A stretch of 64,000 bases of DNA from Pseudokineococcus lusitanus (GTDB taxonomy: Bacteria > Actinomycetota > Actinomycetes > Actinomycetales > Quadrisphaeraceae), in contig NZ_RJKN01000006.1 in the NCBI RefSeq assembly GCF_003751265.1, positions 248,001-312,000 on the forward strand, in the 5' to 3' direction. Below are positions 32,255-40,009 of the stretch, in pieces. Under the pieces are notes generated by a model, which saw nothing but the letters and a program-made list of their open reading frames with translations, searched no databases and was not told the origin of the DNA. Every line of letters begins with the position of its first letter. Position 1 is the stretch's first letter. The position numbers were made by a program, and so were the translations under genes.

Positions 32255-32947
32255 ATGAATGAGGCCCAGGGTAGGGGCGCGCCGGTGCGGAAGGCGCCGG
32301 GCGTCACCGACGCGGTGACGGCGCGCTTCCACGAGGCCATCGCCTCGGGCGAGTGGCCCGTCGGCCGGCGCATCCCCGTGGAGGCCGAGCTCATGCGGTG
32401 GGTGGGCGCGGGGCGCAACACCGTCCGCGAGGCGGTCCAGTCGCTCGTCCAGGCCGGCCTCGTGCGCCGCGAGCAGGGGCGCGGCACCTTCGTCATCGCC
32501 CGCTCCGAGCTCGTGCGGTCGCTCACCCGTCGGGCCACGCGGGCCAGCCGGCGCGACGTCCTCGAGCTCCGCACGGCGCTCGACGGCGCCGCCTCCGCCA
32601 TCGCGGCGGGCCGGCGCGACGCGGAGGACGTCGCCGCGCTGGAGGCCGCCCTCGCCGCGCGGGCGCGCACGTGGGCGGCGGCGGACCGCACGGCGCGCGT
32701 GGAGGCCGACGTCGCGCTGCACCGCGCCGTCGTGGCGGCCACGCACAACGAGCTGCTCGCCGAGCTCTACGACGGCCTGGTCCCCCTCTACGCCGAGACG
32801 CTGGCCGACGACGTCGACCACGAGCACGACCCGCACGCCGCGGAGCACGAGCAGCTGGTGCGCGCCGTCGTCGACGGCGACGGGGCGGGGGCGCGCGCCG
32901 CCGTCACGGCGATGCTCCAGCCGCTCATCGACGACCTCCCCGCCTGA
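32255..32947 (+). CDS. GntR family transcriptional regulator (FadR subfamily)
   Basis: A 230-residue protein. The N-terminal winged helix is F-H-E-A-I-A-S-G-E-W-P-V-G-R-R-I-P-V-E-A-E-L followed by G-A-G-R-N-T-V-R-E-A-V-Q-S-L-V-Q-A-G-L-V-R-R-E-Q-G-R-G-T-F. The C-terminal FCD domain has R-x-A-L-D-G-A-A, A-D-V-A-L-H-R-A-V-V-A-A-T-H-N and E-H-E-Q-L-V-R-A-V, with His residues fit for metal or ligand binding. It is divergent from the CynX-type transporter, its likely target. Confidence 0.9.
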   Translation: MNEAQGRGAPVRKAPGVTDAVTARFHEAIASGEWPVGRRIPVEAELMRWVGAGRNTVREAVQSLVQAGLVRREQGRGTFVIARSELVRSLTRRATRASRRDVLELRTALDGAASAIAAGRRDAEDVAALEAALAARARTWAAADRTARVEADVALHRAVVAATHNELLAELYDGLVPLYAETLADDVDHEHDPHAAEHEQLVRAVVDGDGAGARAAVTAMLQPLIDDLPA

Positions 32948-33151
32948 GCGGCGCGCGGACCGGGCGCCGCCGGGCCCGTCACGGCCCCGGACACCCGCTG
33001 TCCACGCCTCGGACACCTGCCGGTCGGATGTCCGTCCACACCCGGTGCACGACGTCGGCGCTGGTCACCGGGCCTGTGCTCCGCGTCACGTCCCCAGGTG
33101 TCCACAGGCTTGTCCACCACGTGTGGACGGCGCGCCGTCGTTCTCCACAGG

Positions 33152-33171
33152 TGTGCACAGCGCTGTGCACA
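33152..33171. repeat. Perfect 20-bp palindrome upstream of dnaB
   Basis: TGTGCACAGCGCTGTGCACA, two TGTGCACA palindromes joined by GC-GC. It lies about 45 bp before the putative dnaB -10 and is suitable as an operator for a dimeric regulator. It sits at the right edge of the DnaA-box-like cluster. Confidence 0.75.
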
Positions 33172-33214
33172 GGGGGTGTGGGCGACGGGTTCGACCGTCG
33201 TCGGTGGCCACCCC

Positions 33215-33220
33215 TACCGT
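33215..33220 (+). promoter_or_regulatory. Probable -10 element of dnaB
   Basis: TACCGT, with TTCGAC at 33190-33195 as a possible -35 (19-bp spacing, slightly long). Transcription would start about 33227, leaving a 55-nt leader with GGAGGGGCAGGG before the ATG. Confidence 0.5.
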
Positions 33221-33281
33221 CCGGGCGCAGGGGTCGGGGGCGTGCTCGTCGCCCGGTGCGGGACCGACGGAGGGGCAGGGC

Positions 33282-34658
33282 ATGAGCCTGGCGGAGATGG
33301 ACCGGTCGGTGGCCGACGAGCCGCCGCGCGAGGAGCTGGGGCGCAAGCCCCCGCAGGACGTCGCGGCGGAGCAGGGCGTCCTCGGCGGGATGATGCTGAG
33401 CAAGGACGCCATCGCCGACGTCGTCGAGGTGATCCGCGGCAACGACTTCTACCGCCCGGACCACGAGAGCATCTACGACGCCGTCACCGACCTCTACGGG
33501 CGCGGCGAGCCGGCGGACGCCGTCACGGTCGCCGCCGAGCTCAACCGGCGGGGCGACCTCGGCCGGGTGGGCGGCGCCGCCTACCTCCACACCCTCATCG
33601 CGTCGGTGCCGACGGCCGCGAACGCCGGCTACTACGCCGAGATCGTCCGCGAGCGGGCCGTCCTGCGCCGCCTCGTCGAGGCCGGCACGCGGATCGTCCA
33701 GCTCGGCTACGCGGCGGGCGGCGGGGACGTCGACGGCATCGTCGACGCGGCGCAGGCGGAGGTCTACAAGGTCACCGAGCGGCGCAGCAGCGAGGACTAC
33801 CTGCCCATCGCCGACATCATCGAGGGCACGATCGACGAGATCGAGGCCTCGAGCCACCGCGGCGAGGGCATGGTCGGCGTCCCCACGGGCTTCGCCGACC
33901 TCGACCAGCTGACGAACGGTCTCCACGCGGGCCAGATGATCGTCATCGCCGCCCGCCCCGCCATCGGCAAGTCGACCGTCGGGCTCGACATCGCACGGTC
34001 CGCGTCCATCAAGAACGGCCTGCCGTCCGTCGTCTTCTCCCTGGAGATGAGCCGCAACGAGATCACCATGCGCCTGCTGTCGGCCGAGGCCACGGTCTCG
34101 CTGCAGCACATGCGCAAGGGGACGATGCGCGAGGAGGACTGGACCCGGCTCGCGCGGACCATGGGCAAGGTCAGCGAGGCGCCGCTGTTCATCGACGACT
34201 CGCCCAACATGTCGCTCATGGAGATCCGGTCCAAGTGCCGGCGCCTCAAGCAGCGGCACGGGCTCAAGCTCGTCGTCATCGACTACCTGCAGCTCATGAG
34301 CTCGGGCAAGCGCGTCGAGAGCCGCCAGCAGGAGGTCTCGGAGTTCTCCCGTGCGCTCAAGCTGCTCGCCAAGGAGCTCGAGGTGCCGGTCATCGCCATC
34401 TCGCAGCTCAACCGTGGTCCCGAGCAGCGCACCGACAAGCGGCCCGCCATGTCCGACCTCCGCGAGTCCGGCTCCATCGAGCAGGACGCCGACATGGTGA
34501 TCCTCCTGCACCGCGAGGACGCCTACGAGCGCGAGTCCCCCCGCGCCGGCGAGGCCGACCTCATCGTCGCCAAGCACCGCAACGGGCCCACCGACACCAT
34601 CACCGTGGCGTTCCAGGGCCACTACTCCCGCTTCGTCGACATGGCGCAGGGCGGCTGA
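33282..34658 (+). CDS. dnaB: Replicative DNA helicase DnaB
   Basis: A 458-residue hexameric helicase without intein. The N-terminal domain starts R-K-P-P-Q-D-V-A-A-E-Q-G-V-L-G-G-M-M-L. The RecA-like domain has Walker A A-R-P-A-I-G-K-S-T (Lys230), F-S-L-E-M-S, Walker B L-V-V-I-D-Y-L-Q-L-M, S-Q-L-N-R and the arginine finger region E-S-G-S-I-E-Q-D-A-D-M-V. It unwinds DNA ahead of the replisome. ATG 33282 has a GGAGGGGCAGGG ribosome site. The gap upstream carries the DnaA-box-like cluster. Confidence 0.97.
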   Translation: MSLAEMDRSVADEPPREELGRKPPQDVAAEQGVLGGMMLSKDAIADVVEVIRGNDFYRPDHESIYDAVTDLYGRGEPADAVTVAAELNRRGDLGRVGGAAYLHTLIASVPTAANAGYYAEIVRERAVLRRLVEAGTRIVQLGYAAGGGDVDGIVDAAQAEVYKVTERRSSEDYLPIADIIEGTIDEIEASSHRGEGMVGVPTGFADLDQLTNGLHAGQMIVIAARPAIGKSTVGLDIARSASIKNGLPSVVFSLEMSRNEITMRLLSAEATVSLQHMRKGTMREEDWTRLARTMGKVSEAPLFIDDSPNMSLMEIRSKCRRLKQRHGLKLVVIDYLQLMSSGKRVESRQQEVSEFSRALKLLAKELEVPVIAISQLNRGPEQRTDKRPAMSDLRESGSIEQDADMVILLHREDAYERESPRAGEADLIVAKHRNGPTDTITVAFQGHYSRFVDMAQGG

Positions 34659-34762
34659 CCCGACGGCCGGGCCGGTGGCGTTCGTCACGAGACGTCATCT
34701 CTCGTCACGCTGAGGTGGGTCGCGTGCGGCAGGATGGCCGCCGTCGGGGGAGGGAGGCAGCC

Positions 34763-37186
34763 GTGGCTGCGAGCAGCGCCGGTGTCGCCGCTGCACCTCG
34801 CGCCCCGGGCGCCCGCCTCGCCGAGGTGGCGCGCCGGGCGCTGGGTGCGGACGGCGCGCGCCTCCACGAGGACGCGACGGCCCTGGCCGGCGACGTCCTG
34901 CTGCGCGCGGCGGCCGAGGGCGCCCTCGTCGTCGACGACGCCGCGGCCGACTCCCGGACCGCGGCCGCCCCCGAGGTGCTCGAGGGGGCCGTCGGCGCGG
35001 TGCTCGCCGTCCCCCTCCGGCTGGACGGGGCGCTGCTCGGTGCCCTGGCCGTCCACGGCGCCGGTCCGCGGGAGTGGTCCGAGGACGACCGCCAGGTCCT
35101 CGAGGACCTGGCCGCGGCGCTCGTCGCCCAGCACCAGCGCGGCGACCTCGTCGACGAGCTCGCCGCCAGCCGGCTGCGCCTCGGGCTCGCCGTCGGCACC
35201 GCCGGCGTCGGGGCCTTCGACCTCGACGTCCGCACCGGCGTCCTCGAGTGGGACGACCGGCTCATCGACCTCTTCGGCTACGACCCGCTGAGCTTCGGGC
35301 GGCGCATCGAGGACTTCGTCGCGCGGCTGCACCCCGACGACCGGCAGCGGGTCGAGGACGCGATGGCCGAGGCCATCACGACGGTCGGCGGCTACGACGA
35401 GCAGTACCGCATCGTCCTGCCCGGTGGCGAGGTGCGCTGGATCACCGCCCGCGGGCACGTGGTCGCGGAGGACGGGGTCGCGGCGCGGCTGCTCGGCGCT
35501 GCCTACGACACGACGGACGCCACGCACGCCGAGGCGGGCATCCGTCGCGTCCTCGAGTCGATGTCGGCGGCCTTCTACTCCCTCGACCGGGACTGGCGCT
35601 TCACCTACGTCAACGGGGAGGCCGAGCGCCTGCTGGGCCGCCGGCGCGAGGAGCTCCTCGACGGCGTCGTGTGGGAGCTCTTCCCCGCCACGGTCGGCAG
35701 CGCCTTCGACGAGCACTACCGGGGCGTCGTCGCGAGCGGCGAGCCGACGGTCTTCGAGGCGTACTACCCGGCCCCGCTGGACCGCTGGTACGAGGTCCGG
35801 GTGTGGCCGGACGGCGGCGGGCTGTCGGTCTACTTCCTCGACGTCACCGAGCGCCGGGCCGCCGAGGAGCGCCGGGCCCTCGTGGCCGCGCGGGCCGACC
35901 TCCTCGCGCGGGTCAGCACCGAGCTCGCGGCCACGGGCGACCCCGAGGCCGCCGTCGCCCGCCTCGCGCAGCTCGTCGTGCCCACGCTGGCGGACTGGTC
36001 CGTCGTCACCCTCGTCCGCGACGACGGCCGGCTCGAGGACGTCGGCTCGTGGCACGCCGACGAGGAGGCCCGGCCGCTCGTCGCGCGCTACGCGGCGTCC
36101 CGCCTGCGGGCGCTGGACGCGTCGACGAGCTACGTCCACCAGGCCCTCGAGTCCACGCGGCCCGTCCGCATCCCCGAGCCGGCCCACGCCTCGATCGCCG
36201 CGCTCATGCGTCCCGAGGAGGAGGCGCACCGCCTCGTCGGCGAGCTGGCGCCCCAGCAGGCGACGGTGTTCCCCCTCGTGGCGCGGGGGAGGACGCTCGG
36301 CGTCATCACGCTGTTCCGCGGCGCCGACCGGGCCCGGGCCACGGCCGACGACCTGGCGACCGCGCGCCAGCTCGCCGAGCGCGCCGGCGTCGGCCTCGAC
36401 AACGCGCGCCTGCACCGGCAGCAGGTCCGGCTCGCCGAGGAGCTCCAGCGCAGCCTCCTGTCCGCCCCGCCGACGCCGGACCACCTCGAGATCGCCGTGC
36501 GCTACCTGCCCGCCGCCGAGGCGGCGCGCGTCGGCGGCGACTGGTACGACGCGTTCCTCCAGCGCACGGGCGACACGGTCGTCGTCATCGGCGACGTCGT
36601 CGGCCACGACACCGCCGCGGCGGCGGCCATGGGGCAGATGCGGGGGCTGCTGCGCGGCATCGCCTTCCACGGGGGCGAGAGCCCGTCGCTCGTGCTGGCG
36701 GGCCTGGACGCCGCGATGGAGGGGCTCGGGCTCGACACGACGGCGACGGCCGTCGTCGCCCGGGTCGAGCAGTCGCCCGAGCTCGAGGCCGAGGGGCTGA
36801 TGCGGCTGCGCTGGTCGAACGCCGGGCACCCGCCGCCGTTCCTCGTGGACCCGCAGGGGGACGTCCACCAGCTGCTGGCCCGCCGCACCGACCTCCTGCT
36901 CGGGGTGCTCCCGGAGCGGGGGCGCACGGAGGGCGAGGCCGTCGTCGAGCGCGGCAGCACGGTGCTCCTCTACACGGACGGCCTCGTGGAGCGACGCGAC
37001 CAGAGCCTCCAGCAGGGCCTCGCCCTGCTCCGGCAGGTCCTCGCCGACCTCGTGGACCTGCCGCTGGAGGACCTCCTCGACGAGCTCCTGCTGCGGCTGC
37101 TGCCCGCCGACCGGGCCGACGACGTCGCGCTGCTGGCGCTGCGGCTCGAGTGCGGCGCACGGCCGGTGCCGGTGGGTGGGGCGTGA
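34763..37186 (+). CDS. GAF-PAS-PAS-GAF sensor with SpoIIE-type PP2C phosphatase
   Basis: An 807-residue soluble signalling protein. Residues 1-125 resemble a GAF fold ending (V-L-A-V-P-L-R-L-D-G-A-L-L-G-A-L-A-V), and two PAS domains lie at about 135-250 (H-P-D-D-R-Q-R-V, Y-R-I-V-L-P-G-G-E-V-R-W-I) and 262-375 (D-R-D-W-R-F-T-Y-V-N). A GAF occupies about 385-550. The SpoIIE phosphatase (560-800) has R-V-G-G-D-W-Y-D-A-F, I-G-D-V-V-G-H-D, S-N-A-G-H-P-P-P and T-D-G-L-V-E-R-R-D. Such proteins dephosphorylate STAS anti-sigma antagonists; STAS and HATPase genes occur at 58.5-60.2 kb. GTG 34763 has a GGGAGGGAGG site. The stop overlaps the next start (GTGA). Confidence 0.9.
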   Translation: MAASSAGVAAAPRAPGARLAEVARRALGADGARLHEDATALAGDVLLRAAAEGALVVDDAAADSRTAAAPEVLEGAVGAVLAVPLRLDGALLGALAVHGAGPREWSEDDRQVLEDLAAALVAQHQRGDLVDELAASRLRLGLAVGTAGVGAFDLDVRTGVLEWDDRLIDLFGYDPLSFGRRIEDFVARLHPDDRQRVEDAMAEAITTVGGYDEQYRIVLPGGEVRWITARGHVVAEDGVAARLLGAAYDTTDATHAEAGIRRVLESMSAAFYSLDRDWRFTYVNGEAERLLGRRREELLDGVVWELFPATVGSAFDEHYRGVVASGEPTVFEAYYPAPLDRWYEVRVWPDGGGLSVYFLDVTERRAAEERRALVAARADLLARVSTELAATGDPEAAVARLAQLVVPTLADWSVVTLVRDDGRLEDVGSWHADEEARPLVARYAASRLRALDASTSYVHQALESTRPVRIPEPAHASIAALMRPEEEAHRLVGELAPQQATVFPLVARGRTLGVITLFRGADRARATADDLATARQLAERAGVGLDNARLHRQQVRLAEELQRSLLSAPPTPDHLEIAVRYLPAAEAARVGGDWYDAFLQRTGDTVVVIGDVVGHDTAAAAAMGQMRGLLRGIAFHGGESPSLVLAGLDAAMEGLGLDTTATAVVARVEQSPELEAEGLMRLRWSNAGHPPPFLVDPQGDVHQLLARRTDLLLGVLPERGRTEGEAVVERGSTVLLYTDGLVERRDQSLQQGLALLRQVLADLVDLPLEDLLDELLLRLLPADRADDVALLALRLECGARPVPVGGA

Positions 37187-37758
37187 GCGGCGGGCCGCCG
37201 GACAGCGGTGCGGGGGACAGCGGTGCGGGGGGCGGCGGCGCAGGGGACGACGGCGCGGGGGACGGCGGGCCGGCCGACGGCTGGGCGGCTGCTCGCCGCG
37301 ACGCGCCGACCGAGGCCGTCGTCGGCGCGGAGGGGCGGCTCTTCGCGTGGGTCGCGCACGTCGACGACGTGCCGCCCCGGTCGGTGCCGGCGGACGGCGG
37401 GCCGGTCGAGGGCTCGGGCACGGGGGCGCAGGCGTACGTCCTCGCGGCGTGGCTGGGCGCCGAGGCGGCGTACGAGGCGGGTCACCTGGCGGACGTGACG
37501 CTGCAGTACCTCCAGGAGGCCGTGTCGCGCGCCCTCGGGTCCAGCGCCGAGCCCTCGCTCCTCGACTGGCTCGCCGACCACGGCGGGCGGGAGGTCGACC
37601 TGCGGACGCTCCTCGACGACCCGCCCCGGCTGCAGTCGCTGCTGCGCCACGTGCTGGCCGCCCAGCGCGAGTGGGACGCGACCCGTGACGACGACGTCGA
37701 GTGGCTCGAGTCCCCGGCGGGCGCGGACGAGGACGACGACGGCGTCGGGGGCCGCTGA
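37183..37758 (+). CDS. Unknown protein translationally coupled to the SpoIIE phosphatase
   Basis: A 191-residue acidic protein that starts inside the stop of the phosphatase gene (GTGA overlap). Residues 1-33 are a Gly/Asp/Ala repeat (D-S-G-A-G-D-S-G-A-G). The body has E-G-R-L-F-A-W-V-A-H-V-D-D-V-P, A-Y-V-L-A-A-W-L-G-A-E-A-A-Y-E-A-G, and a helical C-terminal half with L-L-D-W-L-A-D-H-G and L-L-R-H-V-L-A-A-Q-R-E-W-D. The tail is highly acidic. It has no membrane or signal segment. I do not recognise a family. Coupling suggests it works with the phosphatase, for example as a regulator or substrate. Confidence 0.65.
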   Translation: MSGGPPDSGAGDSGAGGGGAGDDGAGDGGPADGWAAARRDAPTEAVVGAEGRLFAWVAHVDDVPPRSVPADGGPVEGSGTGAQAYVLAAWLGAEAAYEAGHLADVTLQYLQEAVSRALGSSAEPSLLDWLADHGGREVDLRTLLDDPPRLQSLLRHVLAAQREWDATRDDDVEWLESPAGADEDDDGVGGR

Positions 37759-37827
37759 CCTGCACCGGGACCCCGCGGCGGCCGCGCCTGCGCGCGGGTG
37801 GGCCGTCCCGGCGGCACCCTGGCGACC

Positions 37828-39069
37828 ATGAGCTCCACCGCCCCCTCCGCCGACCTGCCCGTCGTCGACGTCCCCGCGCTGCGCGCGCAGGTCCCGGCCC
37901 TCGCCGAGGGCCTGGCCTTCTTCGACGGCCCCGGCGGGACGCAGGTCCCCGCGCCCGTGGCTGCCGCCGTCGCCGCGATGCTGGGCTCGGCCGTCTCCAA
38001 CCGGAAGGGGCCCCACCACGCGAGCCGCCGGGCCGAGGAGGCCGTGGACGAGGCGCGTCGCGCCGTCGCGGACCTCGTGGGCGGGGTGCCGGAGGGCGTC
38101 GTCCTCGGCCCGTCGATGACGCACCTCACCTACGTCGTGGCCGGCGCGCTGGGCCGCACGTGGGGCGAGGGCGACGAGGTCGTGCTGACGCGGCTCGACC
38201 ACGACGCCAACGTCCGCCCGTGGGTCCAGGCGGCGGCGCGGGCGGGCGCGTCGGTGCGCTGGGTCGACGTCGACCCCGCGACGGGGGAGCTCGTCGACCC
38301 GCTCGCGGCGGTCACCGACCGCACCCGGCTCCTCGCCGTCACCGGTGCCAGCAACGCGCTGGGGACGCGGCCCGACGTCGCCGCGCTCACCGCGGCCGCC
38401 GACGCCGTCGGCGCCACGTCGTACGTCGACGGCGTCCACCTGACCCCGCACGCGCCCGTGGACGTCGCGGAGCTCGGCTGCGACCTCTACGCGCTGTCCA
38501 CCTACAAGCTCATGGGACCGCACGCGGCCGCCGTCGTCGCCGACCCCGTCCTCCTCGAGGGCCTGCGCCCCGACAAGCTCCTGCCGGCGCCCGACGAGGT
38601 GCCGGCCCGCTTCGAGCACGGGACGCCGCCCTTCGAGCTCCTCCCCGGCGTCACCGCGGCCGTCGACCTCCTCGCCGACCTCGTGCCCGGCCCGGGCGGG
38701 ACCCGGCGGGAGCGGCTGCTGCGCTCGGCCTCCGCCCTCGAGCGCAGCGAGGCCGCCGTCTTCGCACGGCTCCTCGACGGTCTGGGGGCGCTGGACGGCG
38801 TCACGGTCGTCGGGGCGCCGGCGCGCCGCACGCCCACCGTGTCCTTCCGGGTCGCCGGGGCCTCGCCGCGGGACACGTCCCGGTGGCTGGGCTCGCGGGG
38901 GGTCGCCGTCTCGGACGGCGACTACTACGCCCGCGAGCTCGTCGAGGTGCTCGGCCTGCGGGCCACCGGCGGCATGGTCCGCGCGGGCGTGGCGCCCTAC
39001 ACCGACGCGGGCGACGTCGACCGGCTGCTCGCGGCGGTCGCCGAGGTCGCCGACGGGGCGCGCGTCTGA
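37828..39069 (+). CDS. Class V aminotransferase, cysteine desulfurase-like
   Basis: A 413-residue PLP enzyme related to SufS/CsdA. It has F-F-D-G-P-G-G-T-Q-V-P near the N-terminus, D-H-D-A-N-V-R-P-W, D-G-V-H-L-T-P-H and the PLP lysine in S-T-Y-K-L-M-G-P-H (Lys227). The C-terminus has R-A-G-V-A-P-Y-T. The usual Cys loop of a true desulfurase (R-S-G-H-x-C) reads T-G-G-M-V-R-A-G, so sulfur transfer is doubtful and another PLP reaction is possible. No SUF genes are nearby. ATG 37828 lies 7 nt after CACCCT, a leaderless geometry. Confidence 0.85.
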   Translation: MSSTAPSADLPVVDVPALRAQVPALAEGLAFFDGPGGTQVPAPVAAAVAAMLGSAVSNRKGPHHASRRAEEAVDEARRAVADLVGGVPEGVVLGPSMTHLTYVVAGALGRTWGEGDEVVLTRLDHDANVRPWVQAAARAGASVRWVDVDPATGELVDPLAAVTDRTRLLAVTGASNALGTRPDVAALTAAADAVGATSYVDGVHLTPHAPVDVAELGCDLYALSTYKLMGPHAAAVVADPVLLEGLRPDKLLPAPDEVPARFEHGTPPFELLPGVTAAVDLLADLVPGPGGTRRERLLRSASALERSEAAVFARLLDGLGALDGVTVVGAPARRTPTVSFRVAGASPRDTSRWLGSRGVAVSDGDYYARELVEVLGLRATGGMVRAGVAPYTDAGDVDRLLAAVAEVADGARV

Positions 39070-39080
39070 CGACCGGCCCC

Positions 39081-39115
39081 GGTCGCTGCCGTGGTCGCTG
39101 CCGTGGTCGCTGCCG
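39081..39115. repeat. 12-bp tandem repeat upstream of a GNAT gene
   Basis: Almost three copies of GGTCGCTGCCGT, the third ending in GG instead of GT. It lies between the aminotransferase stop and the GNAT promoter. Confidence 0.85.
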
Positions 39116-39163
39116 GGGACGGCCGCGGGTGCGGCGGGCCGGACGCCCTGCCAGCGTGGCGGC

Positions 39164-39757
39164 GTGAGCGACGAGAGCAGCACGACCGACCTCCCCCGCG
39201 GCCTGCGGCTGCGCCCCGCGGGCCCCGACGACGTCGACGCCGTGGTCGCGCTCGTCCAGCGCGCCTACCGCGGTGACGCGAGCCGGGCCGGCTGGACGAC
39301 CGAGGCGGACCTCCTCGACGGGCAGCGCACCGACGCCGACGCCGTCGGCGAGCTCGTCGGGGAGCCCCGGTCGGCCGTCCTCCTCCTCGTGGGCGAGGAC
39401 GACGCGCCCGTCGCCTGCTGCCACGTGGCCGCACGGCTCCGGGCCGAGGGCATGGCCGGCGACGACGTCGTCGGCTACCTCGGGATGCTCGCCGTCGACC
39501 CCGCGCGCCAGGGCGACGGGACGGGGCGGGCGCTGCTCGCCGCGGCCTCGCGCCACGCCGCGCAGGACCTCGACGCCCGCGTGCTCGAGATGACCGTCAT
39601 CGCCCAGCGCACCGAGCTGATCGGCTGGTACGAGCGGCAGGGCTGGGAGCGCACCGGCGAGCGTCGCCCGTTCCCGTACGGCGACGAGCGCTTCGGCCGC
39701 CCCCGGCGCGACGACCTCGAGTTCGTCGTGCTCGCCAGGGAGGCCGCCGAGGTCTGA
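39164..39757 (+). CDS. GNAT family N-acetyltransferase
   Basis: A 197-residue GNAT with an N-terminal L-R-P-A-G-P-D-D-V-D-A-V-V-A-L-V, and the acetyl-CoA motif A L-A-V-D-P-A-R-Q-G-D-G-T-G-R-A-L-L. Motif B-like W-Y-E-R-Q-G-W-E-R-T-G-E-R-R-P-F-P-Y-G follows, and the end is D-L-E-F-V-V-L. The F-P-Y-G-x-x-R-F-G segment is common in a widespread group of actinobacterial and eukaryotic GNATs of unknown substrate. GTG 39164 stands 6 nt after CAGCGT, suggesting a leaderless transcript. A hairpin terminator follows the stop. Confidence 0.88.
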   Translation: MSDESSTTDLPRGLRLRPAGPDDVDAVVALVQRAYRGDASRAGWTTEADLLDGQRTDADAVGELVGEPRSAVLLLVGEDDAPVACCHVAARLRAEGMAGDDVVGYLGMLAVDPARQGDGTGRALLAAASRHAAQDLDARVLEMTVIAQRTELIGWYERQGWERTGERRPFPYGDERFGRPRRDDLEFVVLAREAAEV

Positions 39758-39768
39758 GCGGGCGGCCC

Positions 39769-39800
39769 GGGCGGGCGGTGCGACCCGCCGCCGCCCGCCC
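39769..39800 (+). terminator. Hairpin terminator after the GNAT gene
   Basis: A 10-bp G/C stem (39769-39778 with 39791-39800) around a 12-nt loop, 12 bases after the stop. Confidence 0.6.
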
Positions 39801-39961
39801 TCGCGGCTGCGTCGCTCGGGACGGCGGGTCGGGCCGTCAGGTGCTGCGCCGGACGAGGTGCCGTCGTCCGGCCCGTCCACCGCCCGCCCGGGTCCCCGGG
39901 TCCACGTCGGGCGCTGGTCGCACGGCGGTGGACAGCCGTGGCGGCTGTCGGTCCCCTCGAC

Positions 39962-39967
39962 TACCAT
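39962..39967 (+). promoter_or_regulatory. -10 element of the DUF222-HNH gene
   Basis: TACCAT immediately before the SOS box at 39968. The start of transcription would fall inside the LexA site, an ideal place for repression. Confidence 0.6.
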
Positions 39968-39983
39968 TCGAACACACGTTCGG
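39968..39983. promoter_or_regulatory. LexA-type SOS box
   Basis: TCGAACACACGTTCGG matches the actinobacterial/Gram-positive SOS box TCGAAC-N4-GTTCGA at 11 of 12 fixed positions. It directly follows the -10 and lies about 25-40 bp before the start of the DUF222-HNH gene. Members of this family (13E12 repeat proteins) are known SOS-regulated genes in mycobacteria. Confidence 0.85.
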
Positions 39984-40009
39984 ACGACGGTCGCGAGGGG
40001 GTGGTCGAG

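Larger units (their letters stand above)
32948..33281. other. Gene-free stretch upstream of dnaB with DnaA-box-like motifs and a 20-bp palindrome
   Basis: This 334-bp gap contains at least six 9-mers of the form NNNTCCACN. They are at 32998, 33032, 33098, 33110, 33122 (minus) and 33141, and include CCGTCCACA twice and TTCTCCACA. A perfect 20-bp palindrome lies at 33152-33171 and the dnaB promoter at about 33190-33220. No convincing gene is seen; a + frame from 33045 simply runs into dnaB. Confidence 0.6.

Noticed and set aside
33110-33130. Second candidate palindrome (GTCCAC-N5-GTGGAC) as a separate operator
   Set aside because: It is explained by two convergent DnaA-box-like motifs already listed, and the centre is not symmetric.
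33187-33200. GGGTTCGACC, resembling a tRNA T-loop
   Set aside because: No acceptor, D or anticodon stems around it; no tRNA gene could be built. No other tRNA or rRNA was seen in the window.
35074-37182. Second + frame over the SpoIIE phosphatase gene
   Set aside because: Only its last part (from 37183) is real; before that it is a shadow of the phosphatase frame.
37828-39069. Calling the class V aminotransferase SufS
   Set aside because: The expected active-site Cys loop is missing and no SUF genes are near, so only the family is given.
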